From positions 5,632,803 to 5,647,443 of the forward strand of contig NZ_CP013141.1 of NCBI RefSeq assembly GCF_001442535.1: a stretch of DNA of 14,641 nt. Reading direction: 5' to 3'. The position numbers were made by a program, and so were the translations under genes. The notes beneath the pieces were generated by a model, which had not been told where the DNA came from, did no database searches, and saw nothing but the letters and a program-made list of their open reading frames with translations. Origin of the DNA: Lysobacter antibioticus. GTDB taxonomy: Bacteria; Pseudomonadota; Gammaproteobacteria; Xanthomonadales; Xanthomonadaceae. How positions within the stretch are numbered: the stretch's first letter is position 1; each line of letters begins with the position of its first letter. This document shows, in pieces, positions 8,003 to 13,636 of the stretch.

Positions 8003-8066
8003 GGGCTAGCCACTGAATTCGAGCCGAGCCGCGAAGCGGCTTCGGCTCGGACGAATTGCTAGGCCC
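8003..8066 (-). repeat. Degenerate attC-like site
   Basis: Read on the minus strand, the 64 bases begin GGGCCTAGCAATTCGTCCGA, continue GCCGAAGCCGCTTCGCGGCT, and end TTCAGTGGCTAGCCC. The layout matches Xanthomonas-type attC sites: outer core arms, an imperfect inner stem with extra unpaired bases, and a GCCGAAGCCGCTTCG centre. The invariant AAC and GTT core triplets are AGC and GCT here, a paired change that keeps the stem but should block standard integrase cleavage. It may be a drifted attC or a look-alike hairpin. Confidence 0.45.
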
Positions 8067-8253
8067 TTGGCTACCAACACCCGGCCGTTCAACTAGGCGG
8101 ACCACTGCCCAAGCATTCCCCAGCGGTAGGTAACGCGTTGTCGACGCCTACCAGCAAGGGCAAGCCTACGATTGAGCATTTGACCTATGGGGCGGGCTGG
8201 CACCGTTTGTCGGCAAGTCAGCCTGCGCCCCTTTTCCTGAGCTTTTGGCTATG

Positions 8254-8268
8254 GTACGTTTTTCGTAC
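8254..8268. promoter_or_regulatory. Probable operator for the XRE regulator of the operon
   Basis: GTACG-TTTTT-CGTAC is a perfect 5-bp inverted repeat with a five-base spacer, 32 bases before the first start codon. A possible -35 (TTGGCT, 8245-8250) and -10 (TACATA, 8266-8271) flank it, so a bound repressor would block the promoter. The regulator is inferred to be the XRE protein at 8577. Confidence 0.5.
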
Positions 8269-8299
8269 ATATATTGTGCGATTCTCGGCGGGGGGCCAA

Positions 8300-8584
8300 A
8301 TGGACGACAAAAAGCGGGAAATCGAGGCGTGCCTTGAGCGCTTCTGGGACGAGATGTCTATCGAAATGGGCGAGGATCCTCAAGACACCGGGACCTTGAT
8401 CGGTGCGCCCCTGGACTCCTTGACCGCAATGGAGGTGATGCTGGAAATCGACAAGCTGCTGAATCGAAAGATTCCAGCGGACATCGTTATCCGCAAAGGT
8501 GGATACGAATCGCGGGATCAATTCGTTGAGGATTTGACCGCGGAAGTTCTCAAATACGTGGCGGCGGAGCATACCGATGACTAG
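8300..8584 (+). CDS. Acyl-carrier-protein-like protein
   Basis: This 94-residue product starts at ATG 8300, after a G-rich sequence. An in-frame ATG at 8138 was rejected because the extra 54 residues have no family features and lie across the operator. Residues 33-54 read LIGAPLDSLTAMEVMLEIDK. The DSL motif with Ser40 is the 4'-phosphopantetheine site of acyl and peptidyl carrier proteins, and helix 2 (TAMEVMLEIDKLL) follows as in that fold. The C-terminal part (VIRKGGYESRDQFVEDLTAE) matches helices 3-4. It is acidic, as carrier proteins are. No synthase, ligase or thioesterase lies beside it, so its cargo is unknown; the fold may serve as a binding partner instead. It overlaps the next gene by eight bases and leads the operon. 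Confidence 0.75.
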   Translation: MDDKKREIEACLERFWDEMSIEMGEDPQDTGTLIGAPLDSLTAMEVMLEIDKLLNRKIPADIVIRKGGYESRDQFVEDLTAEVLKYVAAEHTDD

Positions 8585-8933
8585 CCACGACAAGGATGCT
8601 CAAAGGGCCGAGATGGCGGAGCGGCTGCGGCAATCGCGGGAATATGTCGGCCTGTCTCAAGAAGAAGTCGCAAATGCATTAGGATTATCGCGCCCGGCGG
8701 TGACTCATATCGAGTCGGGTAGTCGCAAAGTGGAGGCCACCGAGCTGAGCGTTCTAGCCCGCTTGTATAGAAGGACACTGGAATACCTGTTGACGGGGAA
8801 GGAGCCGCCCCCGCAAGGACCTGAGCAGTTGGCCTTCTTAGCGCGGGCAATTAAGGGGTTGTCAGAGAGCGATCTCGATGAAGTGGCCCGATTCGCAGAG
8901 TTTTTGAAGCATTCAACGAAGACCAGCCGATAG
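8577..8933 (+). CDS. XRE-family transcriptional regulator (ImmR-like)
   Basis: This 118-residue product starts at ATG 8577, inside the end of the carrier-like gene, with GGAG seven bases upstream. Residues 14-66 form a Cro/C1-type helix-turn-helix: RLRQSREYVGLSQEEVANAL, then GLSRPAVTHIESGSRKV. The C-terminal tail (KGLSESDLDEVARFAEFLK) is common in XRE proteins encoded next to ImmA/IrrE peptidases. In that pairing (ImmR/ImmA, DdrO/IrrE) the peptidase cleaves the repressor to switch the operon on. Here the peptidase gene follows after nine bases. The likely target is the repeat at 8254-8268, giving autoregulation of the whole operon. The DNA-binding role is well supported; its cleavage is inferred from the families. 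Confidence 0.9.
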   Translation: MTSHDKDAQRAEMAERLRQSREYVGLSQEEVANALGLSRPAVTHIESGSRKVEATELSVLARLYRRTLEYLLTGKEPPPQGPEQLAFLARAIKGLSESDLDEVARFAEFLKHSTKTSR

Positions 8934-8942
8934 GAGTAAGGA

Positions 8943-9959
8943 ATGCTCCCTCACATCAGGAACGCCGCCGATCGAGCCAGAGAGGTCTATCACGACTCGG
9001 GTGCCAAGGCCCGTGTCGAGCAGGAGGGGTATACGCGAGTAGACCCTTTCTTGATTGCTGGGGGAGAGGGCGTTCCTGTGCTTCTTCGCCCCATGGACAA
9101 GCTTCTAGGAGCGTTCATTCGAGATGACGTGTCCGGGATCCTTATCAATTCCGAGCGGTCGGCGGGACTGGTGCACCTGACCTGCGCCCACGAACTCGGG
9201 CACTATTTCATGGGACATGGCTCGACGGCTGACGATTCCATGGACTTCGGGCCAAAGTCGGAGCGCCAGGAACAAGAGGCCGATTGGTTCGCATATCACC
9301 TCTTGACCCCTCGCGGCCTGCTTGCCAACGTCATGCGCCGCAAACGCTGGAGCGTCCAGTCGCTCAAGGACCCAACCGTCCTTTACCAGCTCTCCCTGCG
9401 GCTGGGAATTAGCTACACGGCTACGGCATGGTCACTCGCCCGCCAGAAGCTTCTGGAGACTGGCGTGGTCAAAGACCTACTACGAATTCAACCGATCGAA
9501 ATCAAACACGCTCTGCTTGAGGGGCATCATTTCGAATCGCGCAAAGAGGTTTGGCTGTTGGATGAAACGGACCGCACCAGCATCCTCGAGCCGCGCACAG
9601 ACGATCAGATACTGGTTAGGTTGAAGAGCAAAGCCTCATCGGGCTATCTCTGGTCATTAGGTGAACTCGCATCAGAAGGGTTCCAGGTCTGCCCAGCCCA
9701 GCGCCCCGCCGAGAAGGTGACCGACCCAAAGCAACTCGTGTTCGGTGTCACTACGGCTGAGTTCGTGTTGACTGTCGACGACCCGTCTCAAGCCGCGAAC
9801 GGCGCCCCCATGATCCTGGCCATGGAGGAGAGGCGTCCGTGGCTGAAGGATGGCGAAGTCAACGCCGCGTTCGAAACCAGAGCCAAGTTTGAGCAAATTG
9901 GGCCTGGTCTAACCCGTGTTGCCAAGCAGCAGCTGTTGAGCGAGGTGCCAGTCGCGTGA
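8943..9959 (+). CDS. ImmA/IrrE zinc metallopeptidase fused to a chagasin-like (I42) inhibitor domain
   Basis: This 338-residue product starts at ATG 8943 after GGAG. Residues 1-180 are an ImmA/IrrE peptidase: HELGH at 83-87 carries the zinc-binding His pair and catalytic Glu, and EADWFAYHLLTP (112-123) supplies the third ligand. Residues 200-338 are a separate domain with the three loop motifs of chagasin inhibitors of papain-like proteases. These are KASSGYLW (230-237, for NPTTGYxW), GVTTAEF (268-274, for the GxGG loop) and RRPW (297-300, for RPW). Such domains plug the active site of C1 proteases, and the next gene encodes one, overlapping this stop by four bases. The inference is that one polypeptide inhibits the protease and also cleaves the XRE repressor, or is itself the switch. 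No signal peptide. The inhibitor assignment comes from motifs only. Confidence 0.85.
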   Translation: MLPHIRNAADRAREVYHDSGAKARVEQEGYTRVDPFLIAGGEGVPVLLRPMDKLLGAFIRDDVSGILINSERSAGLVHLTCAHELGHYFMGHGSTADDSMDFGPKSERQEQEADWFAYHLLTPRGLLANVMRRKRWSVQSLKDPTVLYQLSLRLGISYTATAWSLARQKLLETGVVKDLLRIQPIEIKHALLEGHHFESRKEVWLLDETDRTSILEPRTDDQILVRLKSKASSGYLWSLGELASEGFQVCPAQRPAEKVTDPKQLVFGVTTAEFVLTVDDPSQAANGAPMILAMEERRPWLKDGEVNAAFETRAKFEQIGPGLTRVAKQQLLSEVPVA

Positions 9960-10591
9960 TCATCAAGGAAGATATCTCCCTATCGCAGACAGGCAACCCT
10001 GCGCGAGACCAAGGGGAGCGACCAACTTGCATTGCATTCGCGCTTTCGGAGCTAAACCTTCGATTCGCTCCGCAGGTCGAAGTGCTAAGCCCTGAGTACG
10101 TCTACCAGGGCGCTGCCAACTTGACGCCTAACTGGGCTCCGGGCGCCGGTGTCCGCTTAGGGCTTGCCCTGCAAGCGGCGTCATCCGGACAACCTGTCGA
10201 GGCAGACTTCCCGTACCAGACAGCGGAGCCCTCAGCGCCAGTTGCGACACCCCCAGCTGGTTTCGCCCTTTACGGCACGTTGCTTGATTTGCTCCCGCAT
10301 GATCCCGAATCGATTGTTGAAACGCTTAGCAATCATCGGCCTGTTGGCCTTGGCCTGAGGTTGACTCAAAGCTTCTTCAACCCAGTGGACGGACTGATCG
10401 AATTCGAACAGTTGCCTGCGCCAAACACCGTCCTTCACGCTGTCACGGTGGTTGGGATTGGTCGGGACGAGAGCGGTGCTCCTTACTTCCGCATCCGCAA
10501 CAGCTGGGGTGACAGTTGGGGAACGCACGGGCAGGCTTGGCTCCCTGAAACCTATATTCGCGAGCACGCAATCTGTGCTTTTGGAGGGTAA
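9956..10591 (+). CDS. Papain-like C1 cysteine protease, cytosolic, without propeptide
   Basis: This 211-residue product starts at GTG 9956, overlapping the previous stop (GTGA). The catalytic set is complete. RDQGERPTCIAFAL has oxyanion Gln19 and nucleophile Cys25, HAVTVVGIG has His161, and RNSWGDSWGTHG has Asn182. The usual Cys22 of papain is Arg and Trp26 is Ile, so the conserved disulfide is missing, as fits a cytosolic enzyme. There is no signal peptide and no inhibitory propeptide; the catalytic domain begins within the first residues. The protein would be active when made unless held by an inhibitor, which the chagasin-like domain upstream could provide. Its substrate is unknown; the carrier-like protein, the XRE protein or invader proteins are possible. 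This is the likely effector of the operon. Confidence 0.9.
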   Translation: MIIKEDISLSQTGNPARDQGERPTCIAFALSELNLRFAPQVEVLSPEYVYQGAANLTPNWAPGAGVRLGLALQAASSGQPVEADFPYQTAEPSAPVATPPAGFALYGTLLDLLPHDPESIVETLSNHRPVGLGLRLTQSFFNPVDGLIEFEQLPAPNTVLHAVTVVGIGRDESGAPYFRIRNSWGDSWGTHGQAWLPETYIREHAICAFGG

Positions 10592-10593
10592 GC

Positions 10594-11391
10594 GTGGCAA
10601 AGGTATTCAGTGATGAACGATTTGTTCCTGTCTGGTTGGCCGCAGCGCGAAGCTTGAATGCGACACCTCAGAAGACAGAACGAAACTTTGTACTGGAGAT
10701 CACCTCGCCGACTCTGCTCGGCGCCGGCGAACTGCAGATCATCAACGAAATTGACTCCACACTTCGGAAAACCGCTGACGGGATCGGCGTATATACCGTT
10801 GCTGGAACCATCTTTCCGCAAGGGCCGTACCTCCGGTTCGGCCGCCCCGACTTCTATAAGCGCTACCTGGACTCCATGAAGTCAGGGAAGAAGCGAGGGA
10901 CTTGGGGTACGTACGCCATGCGCATGATGGATCGTTCCCATCCTAAGTCGAGAAAGACCAACAATCCTCTGGAAACGATCGTTAGCAAGCTTCAGAAAAC
11001 CAAGACTGAGCGGAAAATAAAGTCCGCCTATGAGCTCGGCATCCACGATGTCAACGACTTGCTTGAAGGAGAAGTTGGATGCGAACTTCCCATTTACGAG
11101 CCCGCTATCGACGGGGGGCGCGCGACGAACATCCCCTGTCTCAGTCACCTGAGCTTCAAGCTCACCCCCGCGGCGGGCGCCGTCGATCTAACCGCAGTGT
11201 ATAGATCACATCACTATGCGCAGCGAGCCCTCGGCAACTTGGTCGGGCTGAGTCAGCTACTACACTTTGTAAGCAAGGAGTCCGGATACGCTCCCGGGGT
11301 CTTAACCTGTATAAGCACGTTGGCTCACTTGGACGTGAGCTCGTTCGGAGGTGCCGACGCTGCAACCGCATTGTTAAAGCGGTTACCGTAG
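10594..11391 (+). CDS. Diverged thymidylate-synthase homologue
   Basis: This 265-residue product starts at GTG 10594, with GGAGG seven bases upstream and two bases after the protease stop. The C-terminal half aligns with thymidylate synthase (ThyA). NIPCLSHLSFKL (179-190) holds Cys182 at the catalytic PC position. YRSHHYAQRALGNLVG (203-218) matches the RSxDxxxGxPxN segment, keeping Arg204, Ser205 and the base-reading Asn215, but with His207 for the Asp. ISTLAHLD (240-247) keeps the His of DAHIY. WGTYAMRMM (104-112) corresponds to the WGxVYGxxWR region. Retained Cys and Asn suggest a uracil-type nucleotide may bind; the lost Asp and weak N-terminal half make normal dTMP synthesis doubtful. It could modify a pyrimidine nucleotide or sense one. 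It ends nine bases from the convergent UDG-like gene. Confidence 0.7.
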   Translation: MAKVFSDERFVPVWLAAARSLNATPQKTERNFVLEITSPTLLGAGELQIINEIDSTLRKTADGIGVYTVAGTIFPQGPYLRFGRPDFYKRYLDSMKSGKKRGTWGTYAMRMMDRSHPKSRKTNNPLETIVSKLQKTKTERKIKSAYELGIHDVNDLLEGEVGCELPIYEPAIDGGRATNIPCLSHLSFKLTPAAGAVDLTAVYRSHHYAQRALGNLVGLSQLLHFVSKESGYAPGVLTCISTLAHLDVSSFGGADAATALLKRLP

Positions 11392-11399
11392 CCCTAGGG
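11392..11399. other. 8-bp palindrome filling the gap between convergent operons
   Basis: CCCTAGGG occupies almost all of the nine-base gap between the stop at 11391 (plus) and the stop at 11401 (minus). There is no room for a terminator on either side outside coding sequence, so the two transcripts must overlap at their 3' ends or end inside each other's gene. Confidence 0.45.
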
Positions 11400-11400
11400 G

Positions 11401-12072
11401 TCAGAGCAGAACGGCCTGCCGGGTCCGGTCCAAGGCGTTGGCTGGCAGTCTATAAAGGCGCTGCATACCATCACGGAATTCCTTGACTCCGCCATAGCTC
11501 GGATGGCGAATAGTGATCACCGTTACACCAAACCGCTGTGCATAGGACGCCGCATCCTGCCCGATCCCAACAATCTGCCGGATCTTCAACCAGGAAATCA
11601 GGGCGCTGTTCAATTCATCGACCTGGTAAAGCTCGCGAGCTGTGAATCGGCGATTGGTGAACGGATTGTCAGGCTCGTGAGGATGAAATGGGAAAACGTT
11701 CCACAAGAGCGGTGGCGTTTCGATCGCTCTGATGACGGACCAGATCTCGGCTGCCGTACGTTCTGCAACAGCTGGGCCGCGAGTAGCTTGCCGAGAATGG
11801 CAACCGGGATAGCGCCTCGCTAGTTCCGGAAGATGGTACTCATCGGTCAAGGCTAGGCCAGTTCGGCGGCCGCCGCGGTAGCCGAGATCCCTACCCATCC
11901 AGATCGTGTCGACGCCGATCTCTGACGCTGCCGCCAAGTAGGTCCGCAGATTCCTCCTTCTGGACTCAGCAGCATCCGCGCGATCATGCACAGGACAAAC
12001 GTCCGCATACGGGTTGAAGACGTTGTTGAGGCTCAGGGAGGAAAGCGCTTTAACGAAGGCGGTCGGGGTCAT
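11401..12072 (-). CDS. Uracil-DNA-glycosylase-superfamily protein
   Basis: This 223-residue product starts at ATG 12072, overlapping the MazG-like stop by four bases (ATGA), so translation is probably coupled. Superfamily motifs are in order. IWMGRDLGYRGGRRTG (57-72) stands at the GEAPGxxG motif. LLWNVFPFHPHEPDNPFTNR (122-141) is the WNxFPFHPH segment of one UDG subgroup. VGIG (168-171) precedes IRHPSYGG (188-195), the HPS loop that enters the DNA minor groove. In motif 1 the usual Glu-Ala-Pro is Arg-Asp-Leu, an unusual change next to the catalytic position, so base specificity or activity may differ. Length is normal. Expected role: removing or recognising uracil or another altered pyrimidine in DNA. 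It converges on the TS-like gene. Confidence 0.8.
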   Translation of the reverse strand: MTPTAFVKALSSLSLNNVFNPYADVCPVHDRADAAESRRRNLRTYLAAASEIGVDTIWMGRDLGYRGGRRTGLALTDEYHLPELARRYPGCHSRQATRGPAVAERTAAEIWSVIRAIETPPLLWNVFPFHPHEPDNPFTNRRFTARELYQVDELNSALISWLKIRQIVGIGQDAASYAQRFGVTVITIRHPSYGGVKEFRDGMQRLYRLPANALDRTRQAVLL

Positions 12073-13277
12073 TGTACTGCTAACGTACTAAATGGGCGAA
12101 ACGATAACTCGTGGCTTTCCATGTCTACTGAGACTATTCCACCACGGTGCAGTCTCAGAAGACGAAACACCTCAAATCCTTTCAAGATCGCGAGCTCCCA
12201 CTGCCAGAGTCTACATTGGTCCACCTCGTAACCAGCAACCATATTTTGAATCTGCTTGAGGAGTCCGTAGTCGAGCTTGCCGGCCTCCACACCATCGTAG
12301 AATTCAAAATATTTGGCGTGGTTGAAGATCCAAGTGGCGATGCCTTCCTCAATGATCATGGCACGTGCACCGTCCTCGTTCTGGTCAATCTTTCCATCGG
12401 ACTTGCGCTTGCGCTTCAGCAGGCCCCTCACTACGGGCGACCATCCAAGATAAGCAATGTAGGCGAGATGGAACACATCGTGAAAGCGGTAATCGTCTGC
12501 CTCGTTGCTATTATCGGTGAGGCGATCCCCGATGAAGACGCCGTTGAGCAGTTGAACTACGTAGCCATCGCGTTCGACGAACTCAATCTCGAATTGTCTT
12601 GGGAGCTGCTCGTGAGCGGGGAACTTACCATCTGGGTCGAAATAGTCCGTATAGATCCTGTCGTCGCCCGGCCAGCGACTCGAAATTTTGTCGAGGTTGT
12701 CCCGCGCAATGCTCTCGACACGCAGGTCAAAGCAGCCACAAGTGAGAACCCACTCGGCAAATAGGGTGCCAAAGTGTTCCCGCAGCGCTGGTGGACTCAT
12801 CGCCCGAAACTGAGTTAACGATGTGCTGGCAAGACTTCCGGCTGCATTAGCTAAAATGCCCAGCTGCCTGACTCTGTCCAGGTCCCAGCCTTCTTTGTGG
12901 GTATCAAGGATCCCGTCAATTTGGCGGAAACTCACGGGCTCGGACACGGGTCGATCGTTTTCTCCGAAGCGCTTGCGCAATCGACGGATGCAGTGTTCGC
13001 CCAACTCATTGGGCGAAATCTCCAGGAAGGTCGCCGTCCCAACCAAATACCAGAGTGCATCGCCCAATTCTTCGGCGGCTAGAGCACTCCGTGGTTCCGT
13101 CAACTGATCGCGGACAGCCTTCTTTACCGAGGCGAGCAGCCCCCCAGCCTCTCCGAAGTACCCGAAGCGGAGATTGTCGAACTCGTCAGGCGTGCTCTCA
13201 AATCGATTGGTCTGTCGAGCCTTAAGTGCGTACTCGGGCAACGAGAGCGGCTGTGGTTGGGGTAGCGCGCGGATCAT
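12069..13277 (-). CDS. MazG-like nucleotide pyrophosphohydrolase with an extra C-terminal domain
   Basis: This 402-residue product starts at ATG 13277, with AAGGA seven bases upstream and 24 bases after the DUF4031 stop. Residues 35-105 resemble a MazG all-alpha NTP-pyrophosphatase: FGYFGEAGGLLASVKKA (38-54), then AAEELGDALWYLVG (67-80), keeping Glu43, Glu69, Glu70 and Asp73. The usual second Glu of the EAGE motif is Gly46, so one metal ligand seems missing. Residues 160-203 look like a second, degenerate MazG-type helical pair ending IARDNLDKISSRWP. Residues 260-330 hold YRFHDVFHLAYIAYLGWSPV (263-282) and a KRKS/EDGARAMIIEEGIATWIF segment, a conserved domain that I recall from other long MazG-like proteins. 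Likely substrate: a noncanonical dNTP. It is translationally coupled to the UDG-like gene. Confidence 0.8.
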   Translation of the reverse strand: MIRALPQPQPLSLPEYALKARQTNRFESTPDEFDNLRFGYFGEAGGLLASVKKAVRDQLTEPRSALAAEELGDALWYLVGTATFLEISPNELGEHCIRRLRKRFGENDRPVSEPVSFRQIDGILDTHKEGWDLDRVRQLGILANAAGSLASTSLTQFRAMSPPALREHFGTLFAEWVLTCGCFDLRVESIARDNLDKISSRWPGDDRIYTDYFDPDGKFPAHEQLPRQFEIEFVERDGYVVQLLNGVFIGDRLTDNSNEADDYRFHDVFHLAYIAYLGWSPVVRGLLKRKRKSDGKIDQNEDGARAMIIEEGIATWIFNHAKYFEFYDGVEAGKLDYGLLKQIQNMVAGYEVDQCRLWQWELAILKGFEVFRLLRLHRGGIVSVDMESHELSFRPFSTLAVQ

Positions 13278-13301
13278 CTAGCAGTCCTTCGCCAAGAGGC
13301 G

Positions 13302-13592
13302 TTACCAGGGCATCATCGCTTGAGCGTTCCGCTGCAGCATATCTGCTCGGACGCGCTTACAGCAGGCGATCAACGTGGCGCGGTCAGCATCGATCGCCCC
13401 CATCAGCAAGGCGCGGTCACGAACCCTCATTGTTACGTCGTAGTGAGGATAGCGCCCCTTATTCTGAAACCAGCGGCGTTGCAATCCGAGCCGGGCCGCA
13501 AAATCGTGAAGTTCTTCCATCGAGTCGGCCACCAAGTGGCACCAATCTTTGCCCCGCCAGCGAATGCCTTCTGAGTCCACATAGACGGCCAT
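13302..13592 (-). CDS. DUF4031 domain protein
   Basis: This 96-residue product begins MAVYVDSEGIRWRGKDWCHL, then VADSMEELHDFAARLGL and RRWFQNKGRYPHYDV. These are the conserved blocks of DUF4031 (MxVYVD...CHLxADSxEELHxxAxxIGL...WFQ...HYD). ATG 13592 is chosen because family homology starts there; an in-frame GTG at 13634 would add 14 unrelated residues and lie in the operator. The ribosome site is weak (GAG). The function of DUF4031 is unsettled, though such genes recur near nucleotide-metabolism and phage-related genes. It is the first gene of the minus-strand operon with the MazG-like and UDG-like genes, and its promoter shares the 44-base divergent gap with the XRE gene. Confidence 0.8.
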   Translation of the reverse strand: MAVYVDSEGIRWRGKDWCHLVADSMEELHDFAARLGLQRRWFQNKGRYPHYDVTMRVRDRALLMGAIDADRATLIACCKRVRADMLQRNAQAMMPW

Positions 13593-13615
13593 CCGGGCTC
13601 GCAAAGTTGCAAATA

Positions 13616-13636
13616 ATGTGCAAATATTTAGCACAT
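13616..13636. promoter_or_regulatory. Operator O1 in the divergent promoter
   Basis: ATGTGC (13616-13621), nine bases, then GCACAT (13631-13636). The centre AAATATTTA is itself nearly symmetric. It ends at the base before the preferred XRE start (13637) and lies 24 bases upstream of the DUF4031 start, so a bound dimer could control both directions. The same half-sites and spacing recur at 13806-13826. Confidence 0.65.

Larger units (their letters stand above)
7749..8299. other. Junction between the decayed left part and the operon
   Basis: No gene supported. A plus-strand open frame from 8138 runs into the acyl-carrier-like gene, but its first 54 codons lack family features and a ribosome site. 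The stretch holds the attC-like hairpin (8003-8066) and the operator-like repeat (8254-8268), so it probably contains the operon promoter and possibly the boundary of an acquired segment. Confidence 0.45.

Noticed and set aside
3490..8180. Short similarity between about 3505-3530 and 8160-8183 (CTACGAT-GA-CATTTG)
   Set aside because: Under 20 bases with mismatches and in unrelated contexts; chance cannot be excluded.
8138..8299. N-terminal extension of the carrier-like protein from ATG 8138
   Set aside because: The extra residues lack family similarity and a ribosome site, and overlap the promoter and operator; ATG 8300 fits the family length.
12147..12764. Plus-strand open frame of 205 codons opposite the MazG-like gene
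   Set aside because: It is antisense to a gene with clear family motifs and two coupled neighbours, has no ribosome site and no recognisable domain.
13226..13615. Long N-terminal extension of the second XRE protein
   Set aside because: It lies antisense to DUF4031 and has no family features; the helix-turn-helix begins after ATG 13637.
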